Origin: Mycobacterium avium subsp. avium
Lineage (GTDB): Bacteria; Actinomycetota; Actinomycetes; Mycobacteriales; Mycobacteriaceae
NCBI RefSeq assembly: GCF_009741445.1
Contig: NZ_CP046507.1
Coordinates: 744,001 to 808,000 of the forward strand
Length of the DNA: 64,000 nucleotides
Reading direction: 5' to 3'
Below are positions 33,230 through 45,720 of the stretch, one piece after another. The position numbers and the translations under genes are program-made. The notes below the pieces were generated by a model. The model did no database searches, was not told where the DNA came from, and saw nothing but the letters and a program-made list of their open reading frames with translations. How positions within the stretch are numbered: position 1 is the stretch's first letter; each line of letters opens with the position of its first letter.

Positions 33230-33245
33230 GTACCAGATGGTACAT
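33228..33245. promoter_or_regulatory. TetR operator overlapping SRPBCC start codon
   Basis: ATGTACC-AGAT-GGTACAT, a perfect 7-bp inverted repeat that includes the start codon of the SRPBCC gene on the minus strand. Binding here by the co-transcribed TetR would block the operon directly. Confidence 0.7.
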
Positions 33246-33299
33246 CACGCGCACCGCATACTGGAGGGGAAACGATCGAACGGCGTCGGCGACACGCAA

Positions 33300-33347
33300 A
33301 CACAACTTCTTGTGTTGCACCGCGTTGTCGTACCCCAGGGGTAGTGT
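33300..33347 (+). promoter_or_regulatory. Paired NrdR boxes upstream of nrdF2
   Basis: Box 1, ACACAACTTCTTGTGT (33300-33315), has perfect consensus half-sites. Box 2, ACCCCAGGGGTAGTGT (33332-33347), has a perfect right half. They start 32 bp apart, about three helical turns, the standard NrdR arrangement. nrdF2 begins 48 bp downstream. Confidence 0.85.
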
Positions 33348-33383
33348 TTGGAGCCTGACGTCCTCCGGCACTACGGCGCGTGA

Positions 33384-34370
<987 letters not shown>

Positions 34371-34450
34371 CAGCTGAACGGCGCATGAATTGTGGGTATG
34401 GCGGCACGGCCCGCTGGCGTCGGTGACACCGCTGCCCTGACACTGGTGGG

Positions 34451-34864
34451 GTGACGAATACCGCCGCCTCCCAGACCGTCAACTTCTGCCGCTCAGTGCT
34501 GCGCTGGCTGCGGGCCGGCTACCCCGAGGGTGTCCCCGGGCCGGACCGGGTGCCGCTGCTGGCGCTGCTGCGCAGCACGCCGCTGACCGAGGAGCAGATC
34601 GCCGAGGTGGTGCGCGAAATCACCAAGGACGGATCCCCGGCGATCGCCGACGGCGTGATCAACCGCGACGAGATCGCCGAATTCATCTCCGGCATGACGC
34701 ATTACGATGCCGGGCCGGAGAACATCATTCGGGTCGCCGCCAGGCTGGCCGCCGCGGGCTGGCCGCTGGCCGGCATCGACGTCAGCGAGGTGATCCCCGG
34801 TGATGACTTTGCCGAGTCCGCCGAGATCGCGGCGCGAGGTCAGGCACCGGGGGTCGCCTCATAG
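34451..34864 (+). CDS. DUF3349 family protein
   Basis: A 137-residue soluble, mostly helical protein of the mycobacterial DUF3349 family (Rv3046c type), with the motif WLRAGYPEGVPGPDRVPLLALL near the N-terminus and VINRDEIAEFISGMTHYDAGPENIIRVAARLAAAGWPLAGI in the second half. Function unknown. GTG start. It follows nrdF2 by 80 bp and is convergent with adhC, 10 bp apart. Confidence 0.8.
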   Translation: MTNTAASQTVNFCRSVLRWLRAGYPEGVPGPDRVPLLALLRSTPLTEEQIAEVVREITKDGSPAIADGVINRDEIAEFISGMTHYDAGPENIIRVAARLAAAGWPLAGIDVSEVIPGDDFAESAEIAARGQAPGVAS

Positions 34865-34874
34865 GCTCATAGCC

Positions 34875-35915
34875 TCATAGCTTCGAGATGTCGATGACGA
34901 AGCGGTAGCGCACGTCGCTGGCCAGCACGCGCTCGTAGGCCTCGTTGATGTAGTCGGGCTCGATCAGCTCGATCTCCGGCGTCACGTTGTGCTCGGCGCA
35001 GAAATCCAGCATCTCCTGGGTCTCGGCGATGCCGCCGATGTTCGACCCGGACAGGCTGCGCCGCGCCAGCGCCAGCGGGAACGCGCCCACCTCCATCGGG
35101 TGCTCGGGGATGCCCAGCTCGACCAGCGTGCCGTCGACGTCGAGCAGGCTCAGATAGTCGTTGAGCTTGAGGTTCGCCGACACGGTGTTGAGCATCAGGT
35201 CGAAGCTGCCGCGCAGCTTCGTGAAGGTGTCGGGGTCGGCGGTGGCGTGGTAGTGCTTGGCGCCCAGCCGCAGCCCGTCCTCCATCTTCTTCAGCGACTG
35301 CGACAGCACCGTCACCTCGGCGCCCATCGCCGCACCCAGCTTGACGCCCATGTGCCCCAGGCCGCCCAGGCCGACGATCGCCAACCGGGTGCCGGGCCCG
35401 GCCTTCCAGTGCCGCAGCGGCGAGAACAGCGTGATGCCCGCGCACAGCAGCGGGGCCGCCTTGTCCAGCGGCAGCGAGTCGGGGATGCGCACGACGAAGT
35501 CCTCGTCGACCACGATCGCCTGGCTGTAGCCGCCCTGGGTGACCGAGCCGTCCCTGTCGATCGAGTTGTAGGTGAAGGTCGCGCCGCGCTTGCAGTACTG
35601 CTCCAGCCCGGCCGTACAGCTGCTGCACTGCCGGCAGGAGTTCACCATGCAGCCCACGCCGACGTGGTCGCCCACCTTGTACTTGGTGACCTCCGCGCCC
35701 ACCTCGGTGACGACGCCGGCGATCTCGTGGCCCACCACCACCGGGTAATTCGTGTGGCCCCATTCACCTTTCGCGGTGTGGATGTCGGAGTGGCAGATGC
35801 CGGCGAACTTGATGTCGATGGCCACGTCGCGCGGGCCGGGGTCGCGCCGCTCGATGGTGGTCTTGGTCAATGGTTCGGTCGCCGACGTGGCGGCGTACGC
35901 CGAAACGGTGCTCAT
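34875..35915 (-). CDS. adhC: NADP-dependent zinc alcohol dehydrogenase AdhC
   Basis: A 346-residue medium-chain dehydrogenase of the cinnamyl-alcohol/YahK type. Catalytic zinc ligands are in GICHSDIH and GHEIAGVV; the structural zinc is bound by [20 protein letters not shown]; the cofactor loop is [13 protein letters not shown]. It reduces aldehydes with NADPH or oxidises primary alcohols. ATG start. Divergent partner none; fecB lies upstream on the same strand with 113 bp between. Confidence 0.93.
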   Translation of the reverse strand: MSTVSAYAATSATEPLTKTTIERRDPGPRDVAIDIKFAGICHSDIHTAKGEWGHTNYPVVVGHEIAGVVTEVGAEVTKYKVGDHVGVGCMVNSCRQCSSCTAGLEQYCKRGATFTYNSIDRDGSVTQGGYSQAIVVDEDFVVRIPDSLPLDKAAPLLCAGITLFSPLRHWKAGPGTRLAIVGLGGLGHMGVKLGAAMGAEVTVLSQSLKKMEDGLRLGAKHYHATADPDTFTKLRGSFDLMLNTVSANLKLNDYLSLLDVDGTLVELGIPEHPMEVGAFPLALARRSLSGSNIGGIAETQEMLDFCAEHNVTPEIELIEPDYINEAYERVLASDVRYRFVIDISKL

Positions 35916-36028
35916 GAATGTCCCTCTTCCAGCCGTGCTTTCCCAAAAAGTTTAGCTAAGGTAATGGTTCTGGCGCCAACCGGCGCGGCGAAGATCACGT
36001 TGTCGCGTGGGGGATACCCGCCGGCGGC

Positions 36029-37123
36029 TCAGTTGATCGGGGCGTTCACCAGCCGCAGGTCGTCGACGATGCCGCGGGCCGCGATCAGGCCCTGGCCGGT
36101 CTGCCAGATCTCGTCGTTGACGACGTAGACGCGGTTGTCGCGATTGGCGGACAGCTTGCGCCACGGGCCGCTGTCCAGGACGGTGGCGGCCCGGTCGGCC
36201 GCGGCCGGCGTGGCGCAGGACAGGTAGACGACGTCGGCGTCGGCGACCGAGAGGTCCGGATTCTTGGCCAGGTCCGCGTCGGTGGCGCCGATCTCGAGAT
36301 AGGGCTTGTCGGTGAACCGCTGGGCGGCCGGCCGGTCCACCCCGACCGCGCCCAGCACGCTGGCCGGGAAGTTGTTGGCGCCGAACACCCGGATGCTGCC
36401 GGTCGTCAACTGCACGATCGACGCCTGGAAATGGGAGGCGTCATGGCGTGCGCCCACGTCGCCGGCCCGTTGCGAAAAGCCGCTGAGCAGCCCGTCGACC
36501 GCGCCGGCGCGGGCGGTGGCGGCGCCGACGGCGCGCAGGTTGTCCCGCCACGCCGCGCCCGGCGCCGCGGTGAACACCGTGGGGGCGATCGCGGCCAGCT
36601 GCGGGTACAACGCGGGCGTCAGCCCCTGCGAGCCCAGGATGAGATCGGGGTGGGCGGCCGCGATGGCCTTCACGTCGGGGTGCGATCGGCTGCCCACGCC
36701 GGGCACGCCGCGCACGGCGCCGCCGAGGTAGGCGGGCTGGCCCGAGGCGCCGTCCGGCAGGGCGGCGCCGACCACCCGCGACTGCAGACCCAGCGCGCAC
36801 AGCGCGTCGAGCTGGTCACCGGCGAGCACCACGATGCGCTGCGGATCGGCGGACACCTGCACCGGCGCCGGGTCGCCGCCGGCCGCGTTGTGGACCTGCC
36901 GCTTCGCCGGACCCGGATCGGCCTCGGCGGCGTCGCGGGCGCACGACTCGTCGGGCCGGCGGTCGTTGCCCAGCACCCCGGCGCCGGCGATCTGGGTGGT
37001 GGGAGTGACCAGCGAACGCGTCGTCGTCGCGGTGGGCCTGTCGGATCCGCAGCCGCCGCACGCCACCACCAGCGCCGCCGTCACCGCGGCCAGCCGGGCC
37101 GGCCTGATCACGCCGAACAACAC
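36029..37123 (-). CDS. fecB: Fe(III)-siderophore/haem-binding lipoprotein FecB
   Basis: A 364-residue periplasmic-binding-type protein: lipoprotein signal (ALVVACGGCGSD), a spacer with a TPTTQIAGAGVLGNDRRPDESCA segment conserved in mycobacteria, and the FecB/BtuF binding fold (RIVVLAGDQLDALCALGLQSRVVG ... HPDLILGSQGLTPALYPQL). It likely binds iron-siderophore or haem in the cell envelope. GTG 37123 is used, adding a few residues to the M. tuberculosis form. Divergent from ctaD. Confidence 0.92.
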   Translation of the reverse strand: MLFGVIRPARLAAVTAALVVACGGCGSDRPTATTTRSLVTPTTQIAGAGVLGNDRRPDESCARDAAEADPGPAKRQVHNAAGGDPAPVQVSADPQRIVVLAGDQLDALCALGLQSRVVGAALPDGASGQPAYLGGAVRGVPGVGSRSHPDVKAIAAAHPDLILGSQGLTPALYPQLAAIAPTVFTAAPGAAWRDNLRAVGAATARAGAVDGLLSGFSQRAGDVGARHDASHFQASIVQLTTGSIRVFGANNFPASVLGAVGVDRPAAQRFTDKPYLEIGATDADLAKNPDLSVADADVVYLSCATPAAADRAATVLDSGPWRKLSANRDNRVYVVNDEIWQTGQGLIAARGIVDDLRLVNAPIN

Positions 37124-37299
37124 GGCTCAGACGCTAACATCCGGCCAGCGTGGTCCCGCCGCGCCGACGGACCCGCCGCGCCGGTCAGCCGTTTACGACA
37201 GTTTGTAGGACCAGCCCTGACGTCGTCATGATCGACGGCTAAGATTCGTTGGAATAGTGATGTTGGGCCAGTGTCCGATCCGGATGTTTGGAGAAGCTG

Positions 37300-39045
37300 T
37301 TGACAGCCGAAGCGCCCCCCTTGGGAGAACTCGAGGCCGTTCGTCCGTACCCGGACCGCACCGGTCCCAAAGGGAACCTCGTCTACAAACTGATCACGAC
37401 GACCGATCACAAGATGATCGGCATCATGTACACCGTCACCTGCTTCGCCTTCTTCTTCATCGGCGGGCTGATGGCGTTGCTGATGCGCACCGAGCTGGCC
37501 GCGCCGGGGCTGCAGTTCCTGTCGAACGAGCAGTTCAACCAGCTGTTCACCATGCACGGCACCATCATGCTGCTGCTGTACGCCACCCCGGTGGTGTTCG
37601 GTTTCGCCAACCTGGTGCTGCCGCTGCAGATCGGCGCGCCCGACGTGGCCTTCCCGCGGCTCAACGCCTTCTCGTTCTGGCTGTTCCTGTTCGGCGGGCT
37701 GATCGCGGCGTCCGGCTTCATCGTGCCGGGCGGGGCCGCCGACTTCGGCTGGACCGCCTACACCCCGCTGTCTGACGCCGTGCACTCGCCCGGCGCCGGG
37801 GGAGACCTGTGGATCACCGGCCTGATCGTCGCCGGTCTGGGCACCATCCTGGGTGCGGTCAACATGATCACCACCGTGGTCTGCATGCGCGCGCCCGGCA
37901 TGACGATGTTCCGGATGCCGATCTTCACCTGGAACATCCTGGTGACCTCGATCCTGATCCTGATCGCCTTCCCGATCCTGACCGCGGCGCTGTTCGGGCT
38001 GGCCGCCGACCGCCATCTGGGCGCCCATGTCTACGACGCCGCCAACGGCGGAGTTCTGTTGTGGCAGCACCTGTTCTGGTTCTTCGGCCATCCCGAGGTG
38101 TACATCATCGCGTTGCCGTTCTTCGGGATCATCACCGAGATCATCCCGGTGTTCGCGCGCAAGCCGGTGTTCGGCTACACCACGCTGGTGTACGCGACGC
38201 TGTCGATCGCGGCGCTGTCGGTCGCGGTATGGGCGCACCACATGTTCGCCACCGGAGCCGTTCTGCTGCCGTTCTTTTCGTTCATGACGTACCTGATCGC
38301 GGTGCCGACCGGGATCAAGTTCTTCAACTGGATCGGCACGATGTGGAAGGGGCAGTTGACGTTTGAGACGCCGATGCTGTTCTGCGTCGGCTTCCTGCTC
38401 ACCTTCCTGCTGGGTGGTCTGACCGGCGTGATGCTGGCCAGCCCGCCGCTGGACTTCCACGTCACCGACACCTATTTCGTGGTCGCGCACTTCCACTACG
38501 TGCTGTTCGGCACCATCGTGTTCGCCACCTTCGCGGGGGTCTACTTCTGGTTCCCGAAGATGACCGGCCGCCTGCTCGACGAGCGGCTGGGCAAGCTGCA
38601 CTTCTGGTTGACGTTCATCGGGTTCCACACCACCTTCCTGGTGCAGCACTGGCTGGGCGATTTGGGCATGCCGCGCCGCTACGCCGACTACCTGCCCAGC
38701 GACGGCTTCCAGCCCTACAACGTCGCCTCCACGGTCGGGGCGTTCATCCTGGGCGCCTCGATGTTCCCGTTCGTCTGGAACGTCTTCAAGAGCTGGCGCT
38801 ACGGCGAGGTCGTCACCGTCGACGACCCGTGGGGCTACGGCAACTCGCTGGAGTGGGCGACCAGCTGCCCGCCGCCGCGGCACAACTTCACCGAGCTGCC
38901 CCGAATCCGTTCGGAGCGGCCGGCATTCGAGTTGCACTACCCGCACATGGTGGAACGGCTGCGCGCCGAGGCGCACGTGGGTCGCGCGCACGGCCCGGCG
39001 GACAAGGACGTCACCCGGCTGGACGACGTCCAGGTTCGCAGCTGA
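37300..39045 (+). CDS. ctaD: Cytochrome c oxidase (aa3) subunit I CtaD
   Basis: A 581-residue integral membrane haem-copper oxidase subunit with about 12 transmembrane helices. MHGTIM holds a low-spin haem a ligand; [14 protein letters not shown] carries the CuB His-Tyr cross-link pair; [11 protein letters not shown] provides two further CuB His; HFHYVLFG provides haem ligands. It reduces oxygen and pumps protons. The TTG at 37300 ([18 protein letters not shown]) is chosen because it matches the M. tuberculosis N-terminus and has GGAG upstream. Confidence 0.95.
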
Positions 39046-40305
<1,260 letters not shown>

Positions 40306-40369
40306 GCGCGGCGAGTAATCGCGGCGACCCGGCAGGTGTGCGGGCGTCGCGGTACGGCACGATGGTCGG

Positions 40370-41212
40370 GTGCCCGAAAACGACAGTGCGGCAGCCGACC
40401 CCGATCTGCTGATCGAGTTGCGCGACGTGTCGCTGCGGCGCGGCGGCAACGTCTTGGTCGGGCCGCTGGACTGGGCGGTCGAACTGGACGAGCGGTGGGT
40501 GATCGTCGGGCCCAACGGGGCCGGCAAGACCTCGCTGCTGCGGATCGCCGCGGCGGCCGAACACCCTTCGTCGGGGGTGGCTTTCGTGCTCGGCGAGCGG
40601 CTGGGCCGGGTTGACGTGACGGAGTTGCGGTCGCGGATCGGTCTGTCGTCCTCGGCGCTGGCGCAGCGGGTGCCCAGCGACGAGGTGGTGCGCGATCTGG
40701 TCGTGTCGGCCGGCTACGCGGTGCTGGGCCGGTGGCGGGAGCGCTACGAGGACATCGACTACCGCCGGGCCGTCGACATGCTGGAGAGCCTGGGCGCCGA
40801 GCACCTGGCCGACCGCAGCTACGGGACGCTGTCCGAAGGCGAGCGCAAGCGGGTGCTGATCGCCCGCGCGCTGATGACCGACCCCGAGCTGCTGCTGCTC
40901 GACGAGCCCGCCGCGGGCCTGGACCTGGGCGGCCGTGAGGAGCTGGTGGCGCGGCTGGCCGACCTGGCCGCCGACCCCGACGCACCCGCGCTGGTGCTGG
41001 TCACCCATCACGTCGAGGAGATACCGCCGGGTTTCAGTCACTGCATGCTGCTCTCGGAGGGGCGGGTGGTCGCCGCCGGACTGCTGACCGACGTGCTCAC
41101 CTCGGAGAATCTGTCCACCGCGTTCGGCCAGGCGATCGCGCTCGACGTCGTCGACGGGCGCTACTTCGCGCGGCGCGTCCGCACCCGCGCAGCCCACCGG
41201 AGGCAGCTATGA
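40370..41212 (+). CDS. ABC transporter ATP-binding protein
   Basis: A 280-residue stand-alone ABC ATPase: Walker [10 protein letters not shown] (about residues 45-53), signature LSEGERKR, Walker B LLLLDEP, and H-loop VTHH. No permease gene is next to it. It resembles the ModF/YlmA-like single ATPases and is the Rv3041c orthologue. Transport or non-transport role is unclear. GTG start. Its stop overlaps the Nudix start (ATGA). Confidence 0.88.
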   Translation: MPENDSAAADPDLLIELRDVSLRRGGNVLVGPLDWAVELDERWVIVGPNGAGKTSLLRIAAAAEHPSSGVAFVLGERLGRVDVTELRSRIGLSSSALAQRVPSDEVVRDLVVSAGYAVLGRWRERYEDIDYRRAVDMLESLGAEHLADRSYGTLSEGERKRVLIARALMTDPELLLLDEPAAGLDLGGREELVARLADLAADPDAPALVLVTHHVEEIPPGFSHCMLLSEGRVVAAGLLTDVLTSENLSTAFGQAIALDVVDGRYFARRVRTRAAHRRQL

Positions 41213-42039
41213 CCTCACCCGAGGAAGCCCCGCTCGTCCCGCGGCCCGCGGCCACCGTGATGCTGGTCCGCGAAGCCCCAGCCGGCCTGAAGGTGTTCCT
41301 GATGCGACGGCACTCCCGGATGGAGTTCGCGGCCGGGGTGATGGTGTTTCCCGGCGGCGGCGTCGACGAGCGCGACCGCAACGCCGACCTGGGCGGGTTG
41401 GGGGCGTGGGCCGGACCGCCGCCGCAGTGGTGGGCGCAGCGCTTCGGCATCGAACCCGACCTGGCCGAGGCGCTGGTGTGCGCGGCGGCCCGCGAGACGT
41501 TCGAGGAGTCGGGGGTGCTGTTCGCCGGGCCGGCCGGTGCGCCGGACAGCATCGTCGGCGACGCCTCGGTGTACCGCGACGCCCGCCGCGCGCTGGCCGA
41601 CGGGACGCTGTCGTTCGCGGACTTCCTGCGCACCGAAAAGCTGGAGCTGCGTTCGGATCTGTTGCGGCCGTGGGCCAACTGGGTCACCCCGGAGGCCGAG
41701 CGCACCCGCCGCTACGACACCTACTTCTTCGTCGGGGCCCTGCCGCAGGGTCAGCGCGCCGACGGGCAGAACACCGAATCCGACCGGGCGGGCTGGACGA
41801 CGCCGGAGGCCGCGCTCGAGGACTTCTCGGCCGGCCGCAGCTTCCTGCTGCCGCCGACGTGGACACAGCTGGACTCGTTGGCCGGGCGGACCGTCGCGGA
41901 CGTGCTGGCGGTGCAGCGCCAGATCGCTCCGGTGCAGCCGCATGTGGAGATCCGGGGCGACAACTGGGTGTTCGAGTTCTTCGACTCCGACCGCTACCAC
42001 CGGGCGCGGGAGGCCGGCGGGCTGGGGTGGCGGCATTGA
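41209..42039 (+). CDS. Nudix hydrolase (NUDT19-like)
   Basis: A 276-residue Nudix protein. The Nudix helix is split from its Gly-rich start: [11 protein letters not shown] and later [15 protein letters not shown], with REtFEESG holding the metal-binding Glu residues. The insertion between them and the overall size fit the NUDT19 acyl-CoA diphosphatase group. It may hydrolyse CoA esters, which suits the adjacent echA17. Overlaps both neighbours. Confidence 0.85.
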   Translation: MTSPEEAPLVPRPAATVMLVREAPAGLKVFLMRRHSRMEFAAGVMVFPGGGVDERDRNADLGGLGAWAGPPPQWWAQRFGIEPDLAEALVCAAARETFEESGVLFAGPAGAPDSIVGDASVYRDARRALADGTLSFADFLRTEKLELRSDLLRPWANWVTPEAERTRRYDTYFFVGALPQGQRADGQNTESDRAGWTTPEAALEDFSAGRSFLLPPTWTQLDSLAGRTVADVLAVQRQIAPVQPHVEIRGDNWVFEFFDSDRYHRAREAGGLGWRH

Positions 42040-42800
42040 ACGAGTTCGTCAGCGTCGTGGTCAGCGACGGCTCCCGGGACGCCGGGCTGGCGATGTTGTT
42101 GGTGTCGCGCCCGCCGACCAACGCGTTGAGCCGCCAGGTGTACCGCGAGGTGATCGCGGCGGCCGACGAGCTCGGGCGGCGCGACGACGTGGCCGCGGTG
42201 ATCCTGTTCGGCGGCCACGAGATCTTCTCCGCCGGCGACGACATGCCCGAGCTGCGCACGCTGCGCGGCGTCGAGGCCGAGACCGCGGCCCGGGTCCGCC
42301 GCGACGCCATCGACGCCGTGGCGGCCATCCCCAAGCCGACCGTGGCCGCGATCACCGGCTACGCGTTGGGCGCCGGGCTCACCCTGGCGCTGGCCGCCGA
42401 CTGGCGGATCAGCGGCGACAACGTCAAATTCGGCGCGACCGAGATCCTGGCCGGCCTGGTGCCCGGCGGTGACGCGCTGGCCCGCCTGACCCGGGTGGCC
42501 GGCGCGAGCAAGGCCAAGGAGCTGGTGTTCAGCGGCCGGTTCTTCGACGCCGAGGAGGCCCTGGCGCTGGGGCTGATCGACGAAATGGTGGCCCCCGACG
42601 ACGTGTACGACGCCGCCGCGGCGTGGGCGCGCCGGTTTCTGGACGGCCCGCGGCACGCGCTGGCCGCCGCCAAGGCCGGTGTCGACGCCGTGTTCGAGCT
42701 GCCCCGCGCCGAGCGGCTCGCCGCCGAACAGCGGCGCTACGTGGAGGTGTTCTCCGCTGGTCAGGGCGGCGACGCGGGGGCGGATCCGCACGGCGGTTAG
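42036..42800 (+). CDS. echA17: Enoyl-CoA hydratase EchA17
   Basis: A 254-residue crotonase with oxyanion segments [15 protein letters not shown] and [20 protein letters not shown]; the Glu of GATEILAG is kept. The TTG at 42036 overlaps the Nudix stop (TTGA) and gives exactly the M. tuberculosis EchA17 length; a GTG at 42027 is an alternative. It hydrates enoyl-CoA in beta-oxidation. 11 bp to the next methyltransferase gene. Confidence 0.9.
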   Translation: MNEFVSVVVSDGSRDAGLAMLLVSRPPTNALSRQVYREVIAAADELGRRDDVAAVILFGGHEIFSAGDDMPELRTLRGVEAETAARVRRDAIDAVAAIPKPTVAAITGYALGAGLTLALAADWRISGDNVKFGATEILAGLVPGGDALARLTRVAGASKAKELVFSGRFFDAEEALALGLIDEMVAPDDVYDAAAAWARRFLDGPRHALAAAKAGVDAVFELPRAERLAAEQRRYVEVFSAGQGGDAGADPHGG

Positions 42801-42811
42801 GCTTGCCCTTC

Positions 42812-43783
42812 ATGACCAGATCGACCGACGCCGTTCCGACGCCGCACGCCACCGCCGAACAGGTGGAAGCCGCCCGGCACGACAGCAAGCTGGCCCAGGT
42901 GCTCTACCACGACTGGGAAGCCGAGACCTACGACGAGAAGTGGTCGATCTCCTATGACCAGCGCTGCATCGACTACGCGCGCGGCCGCTTCGACGCCATC
43001 GTCCCCGAGCACGTGCTGCGCGAGCTGCCCTACGACTGGGCACTCGAATTGGGTTGTGGCACAGGGTTTTTCCTGCTCAACCTGATCCAGTCCGGGGTGG
43101 CGCGGCGCGGGTCGGTGACCGACCTGTCGCCGGGCATGGTCAAGGTCGCCACCCGCAACGGGCAGTCGCTGGGCCTGGACATCGACGGCCGGGTCGCCGA
43201 CGCCGAGGGCATCCCCTACGAGGACGACACCTTCGACCTGGTCGTCGGCCACGCCGTGCTGCACCACATCCCCGACGTCGAGCTGTCGCTGCGGGAGGTG
43301 ATCCGGGTGCTGCGCCCGGGCGGCCGGTTCGTCTTCGCCGGCGAGCCGACCAGCGCCGGCGACGTCTACGCCCGCGAGCTGTCCACGCTGACCTGGCGGA
43401 TCGCCACCAACGTCACCAAGCTTCCCGGGCTGGGCAGCTGGCGGCGCCCGCAGGCCGAACTCGACGAATCCTCCCGGGCCGCCGCGCTGGAGGCCATCGT
43501 CGACCTTCACACCTTCACCCCCGGCGACCTGGAGCGGATGGCGGCCAACGCCGGCGCCACCGAGGTGCGCACCGTCAGCGAGGAGTTCACCGCCGCGATG
43601 TTCGGCTGGCCGGTGCGCACCTTCGAGGCATCGGTGCCGCCCGGGCGGTTGGGCTGGGGCTGGGCGAAATTCGCGTTCAACGGCTGGAAGACGCTGAGCT
43701 GGGTGGACGCCAACATCTGGCGCCGGGTGGTCCCGAAGGGCTGGTTCTACAACGTGATGGTGACCGGGGTCAAACCCACCTGA
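42812..43783 (+). CDS. Class I SAM-dependent methyltransferase
   Basis: A 323-residue methyltransferase with motif I LELGCGTGFFLLNL (about residues 73-86), acidic motif VTDLSPGMV, and a post-I DLVVGHAVLHHIPD. The C-terminal third (GWGWAKFAFNGWKTLSWVDANIWRRVVPKGWFYN) is conserved only in actinobacteria. Orthologue of Rv3038c; substrate unknown. Its TGA is followed at once by the GTG of the next gene. Confidence 0.88.
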   Translation: MTRSTDAVPTPHATAEQVEAARHDSKLAQVLYHDWEAETYDEKWSISYDQRCIDYARGRFDAIVPEHVLRELPYDWALELGCGTGFFLLNLIQSGVARRGSVTDLSPGMVKVATRNGQSLGLDIDGRVADAEGIPYEDDTFDLVVGHAVLHHIPDVELSLREVIRVLRPGGRFVFAGEPTSAGDVYARELSTLTWRIATNVTKLPGLGSWRRPQAELDESSRAAALEAIVDLHTFTPGDLERMAANAGATEVRTVSEEFTAAMFGWPVRTFEASVPPGRLGWGWAKFAFNGWKTLSWVDANIWRRVVPKGWFYNVMVTGVKPT

Positions 43784-44959
43784 GTGTTCAGCCTCCCCGA
43801 CGTCGCTTACCTGCGGTCCGATGCGGGTGTGGGCGCCCTGGCGGCCGTCGCCGAACTCGAGTTGAGCGACGCGACCCGGATCGCTGACATCGCGGCCGCC
43901 CGCGCCCGATTCGGCGAGCGGACCCCGCTGCTGGTGGAGACCGTGCTGTTGCGCCGCCGCGCCTCGGAGAAACTGGGCGAGCTAGGCGTGTCGGACTGGC
44001 TGTTCACCGACGAGGCGTTGCAGCAGGCCACCGCGGCGCCGGTGGCGGTGCACCGGGCCGGGCGGCTGGCCGGGCCGGGCGTCGTTGTGCACGACGTGAC
44101 CTGTTCGATTGGCACCGAACTGGCCGCGCTGCGCGCCCGTGGGGTGACGGCGGTGGGCAGCGACATCGATCCGGTGCGGCTGGCGATGGCGCGCCACAAC
44201 ATCGGCTCGGCGGCCTGGCTGTGCCGCGCCGACGCGCTGCACCCGGTCACCCGCGACGCGGTGCTCATCGTCGACCCCGCGCGACGCGTTGACGGTCGGC
44301 GGCGGTTGCGCATCGATGACTACCAGCCCGGCCTCAGCCCGCTGCTGGACAGCTACCGCGGCCGGGATTTCGTCGTAAAGTGTGCTCCCGGAATCGATTT
44401 CGAACAGGTGCGACGGCTCGGCTTCGCCGGGGAGATCGAGGTGACGTCGTATCGCGGTTCGGTCCGGGAGGCGTGCCTGTGGTCGGCGGGGTTGACCCAG
44501 TCCGGGGTGCGGCGGCGGGCGACGGTGCTCGATCGCGGCGAACAGATCACCGACACTGACCCGGACGACTGCCCAGTGCGCCCGGTGGGGCGCTGGATCG
44601 TCGACCCGGACGGCGCCGTGGTGCGGGCCGGGCTGGTGCGCCACTACGGTGCCCGGCACGAGCTGTGGCAGCTCGACCCCGACATCGCCTACCTCTCCGG
44701 CGATCGGCTGCCCGCGACGGTGCGCGGGTTGCGGGTGCTCGAGCAGCTGGCCTTCGACGAACGACGGCTTCGGCAGGCGTTGACGGCCTCGGACTGCGGG
44801 GCGCTGGAGGTGTTGGTGCGCGGGGTGCGGGTGGACCCCGACGCGCTGCGCAAACGGATGCGGCTGCGCGGGAGTCGCCCGCTGTCGGTGGTGATCACCC
44901 GGATCGGCGCACGGACCTCCGGGCAGGTGACGGCGTTCGTCTGCCAACCCTCCCGGTAG
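43784..44959 (+). CDS. SAM-methyltransferase with THUMP-like C-terminal domain
   Basis: A 391-residue protein. The centre (about 95-170) has a SAM-fold, VVHDVTCSIGTELAALRARGVTAVGSDIDPVRLAMARHN, and VLIVDPARR in place of the DPPY motif. The C-terminal part (GCALEVLVRGVRVDPDALRKRMRLRG-like end) fits a THUMP-like RNA-binding fold, suggesting rRNA or tRNA modification. Orthologue of Rv3037c. It starts directly after the upstream stop and is probably co-translated. Confidence 0.8.
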   Translation: MFSLPDVAYLRSDAGVGALAAVAELELSDATRIADIAAARARFGERTPLLVETVLLRRRASEKLGELGVSDWLFTDEALQQATAAPVAVHRAGRLAGPGVVVHDVTCSIGTELAALRARGVTAVGSDIDPVRLAMARHNIGSAAWLCRADALHPVTRDAVLIVDPARRVDGRRRLRIDDYQPGLSPLLDSYRGRDFVVKCAPGIDFEQVRRLGFAGEIEVTSYRGSVREACLWSAGLTQSGVRRRATVLDRGEQITDTDPDDCPVRPVGRWIVDPDGAVVRAGLVRHYGARHELWQLDPDIAYLSGDRLPATVRGLRVLEQLAFDERRLRQALTASDCGALEVLVRGVRVDPDALRKRMRLRGSRPLSVVITRIGARTSGQVTAFVCQPSR

Positions 44960-45031
44960 CGCCCGGGTACGCTGGCGGCGGTCCCATTTCCGCCGCCCCC
45001 GCCCTGGCACGTCTGCGAGGACAAATCCACG

Positions 45032-45715
45032 ATGCGTTATCTGCTAGCCGCTGCGTTGCTCGCGCCGGCGGTCTTGTTGGGCTGGCCGGCCGCCGCCGAG
45101 CCCCCGTCGTGCGCCGCCCTCGGCGGCAGCCTCGAGGACGGGCAGATGTGCCGGCTGCGCGCCGCCGGGCCCAACTACACCATCAATATGGTGTTTCCCG
45201 CCGACTACCCCGACGAGCAGGCCCTGACCGACTACATCACCCAGAACCGGGACGGCTTCGTCAACGTCGCGCAGAGTTCCGGCGGGCGGGATCAGCCCTA
45301 CCAGTTGGAGGCCACCACCGAGCAGCACAGCGCCGGGCAGCCGCCGCACAACACCCGCAGCGTCGTGCTCAAGTTCTTCCAGGACGTCGGGGGAACCCGG
45401 TCGTCGATCTGGTACAAGGCGTTCAACTACAACCTGGGCACCAAGCAGCCGCTGACCTTCGACAATCTGTTTGCGCCCAACACCGCCCCGCTGGACGCGA
45501 TCTTCCCGATCGTGCAGCGCGACCTGGAACGCCAAACCCCGTTGGGCGCCGCGATTTTGCCCTCCACCGGGCATGACCCGTCGCACTACCAGAACTTCGC
45601 CATCACCGACGACCAGCTGATCTTCTACTTCGCCCCCGGCGAGATGCTGCCGGCGTTCGGCGGGCCAGTGCAGGCCCAGGTGCCGCGCAACGCGATCCCA
45701 CCGCTGGCGATCTAA
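45032..45715 (+). CDS. Secreted protein TB22.2 homologue (RsiV/DUF3298-like)
   Basis: A 227-residue exported protein. A signal peptide ends at about AAAEPPS (residue 24). The mature part has two Cys near its start and the C-terminal DUF3298/RsiV-type fold (YNLGTKQPLTFDNLF...IFPIVQRDLERQ...FAITDDQLIFYFAPGEMLP). The M. tuberculosis orthologue Rv3036c is the culture-filtrate protein TB22.2. Function unknown. ATG start; convergent with the small membrane protein, 5 bp apart. Confidence 0.87.
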   Translation: MRYLLAAALLAPAVLLGWPAAAEPPSCAALGGSLEDGQMCRLRAAGPNYTINMVFPADYPDEQALTDYITQNRDGFVNVAQSSGGRDQPYQLEATTEQHSAGQPPHNTRSVVLKFFQDVGGTRSSIWYKAFNYNLGTKQPLTFDNLFAPNTAPLDAIFPIVQRDLERQTPLGAAILPSTGHDPSHYQNFAITDDQLIFYFAPGEMLPAFGGPVQAQVPRNAIPPLAI

Positions 45716-45720
45716 CCGGC

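Noticed and set aside
35947..35965. IdeR (iron) box between adhC and fecB
   Set aside because: TTAGCTAA resembles the box core, but the central base is missing and the outer arms do not fit the 19-bp consensus.
37108..38991. 627-codon minus-strand open frame over ctaD
   Set aside because: Antisense to ctaD, one of the most conserved genes here; Asp/Gly/Arg-rich shadow product.
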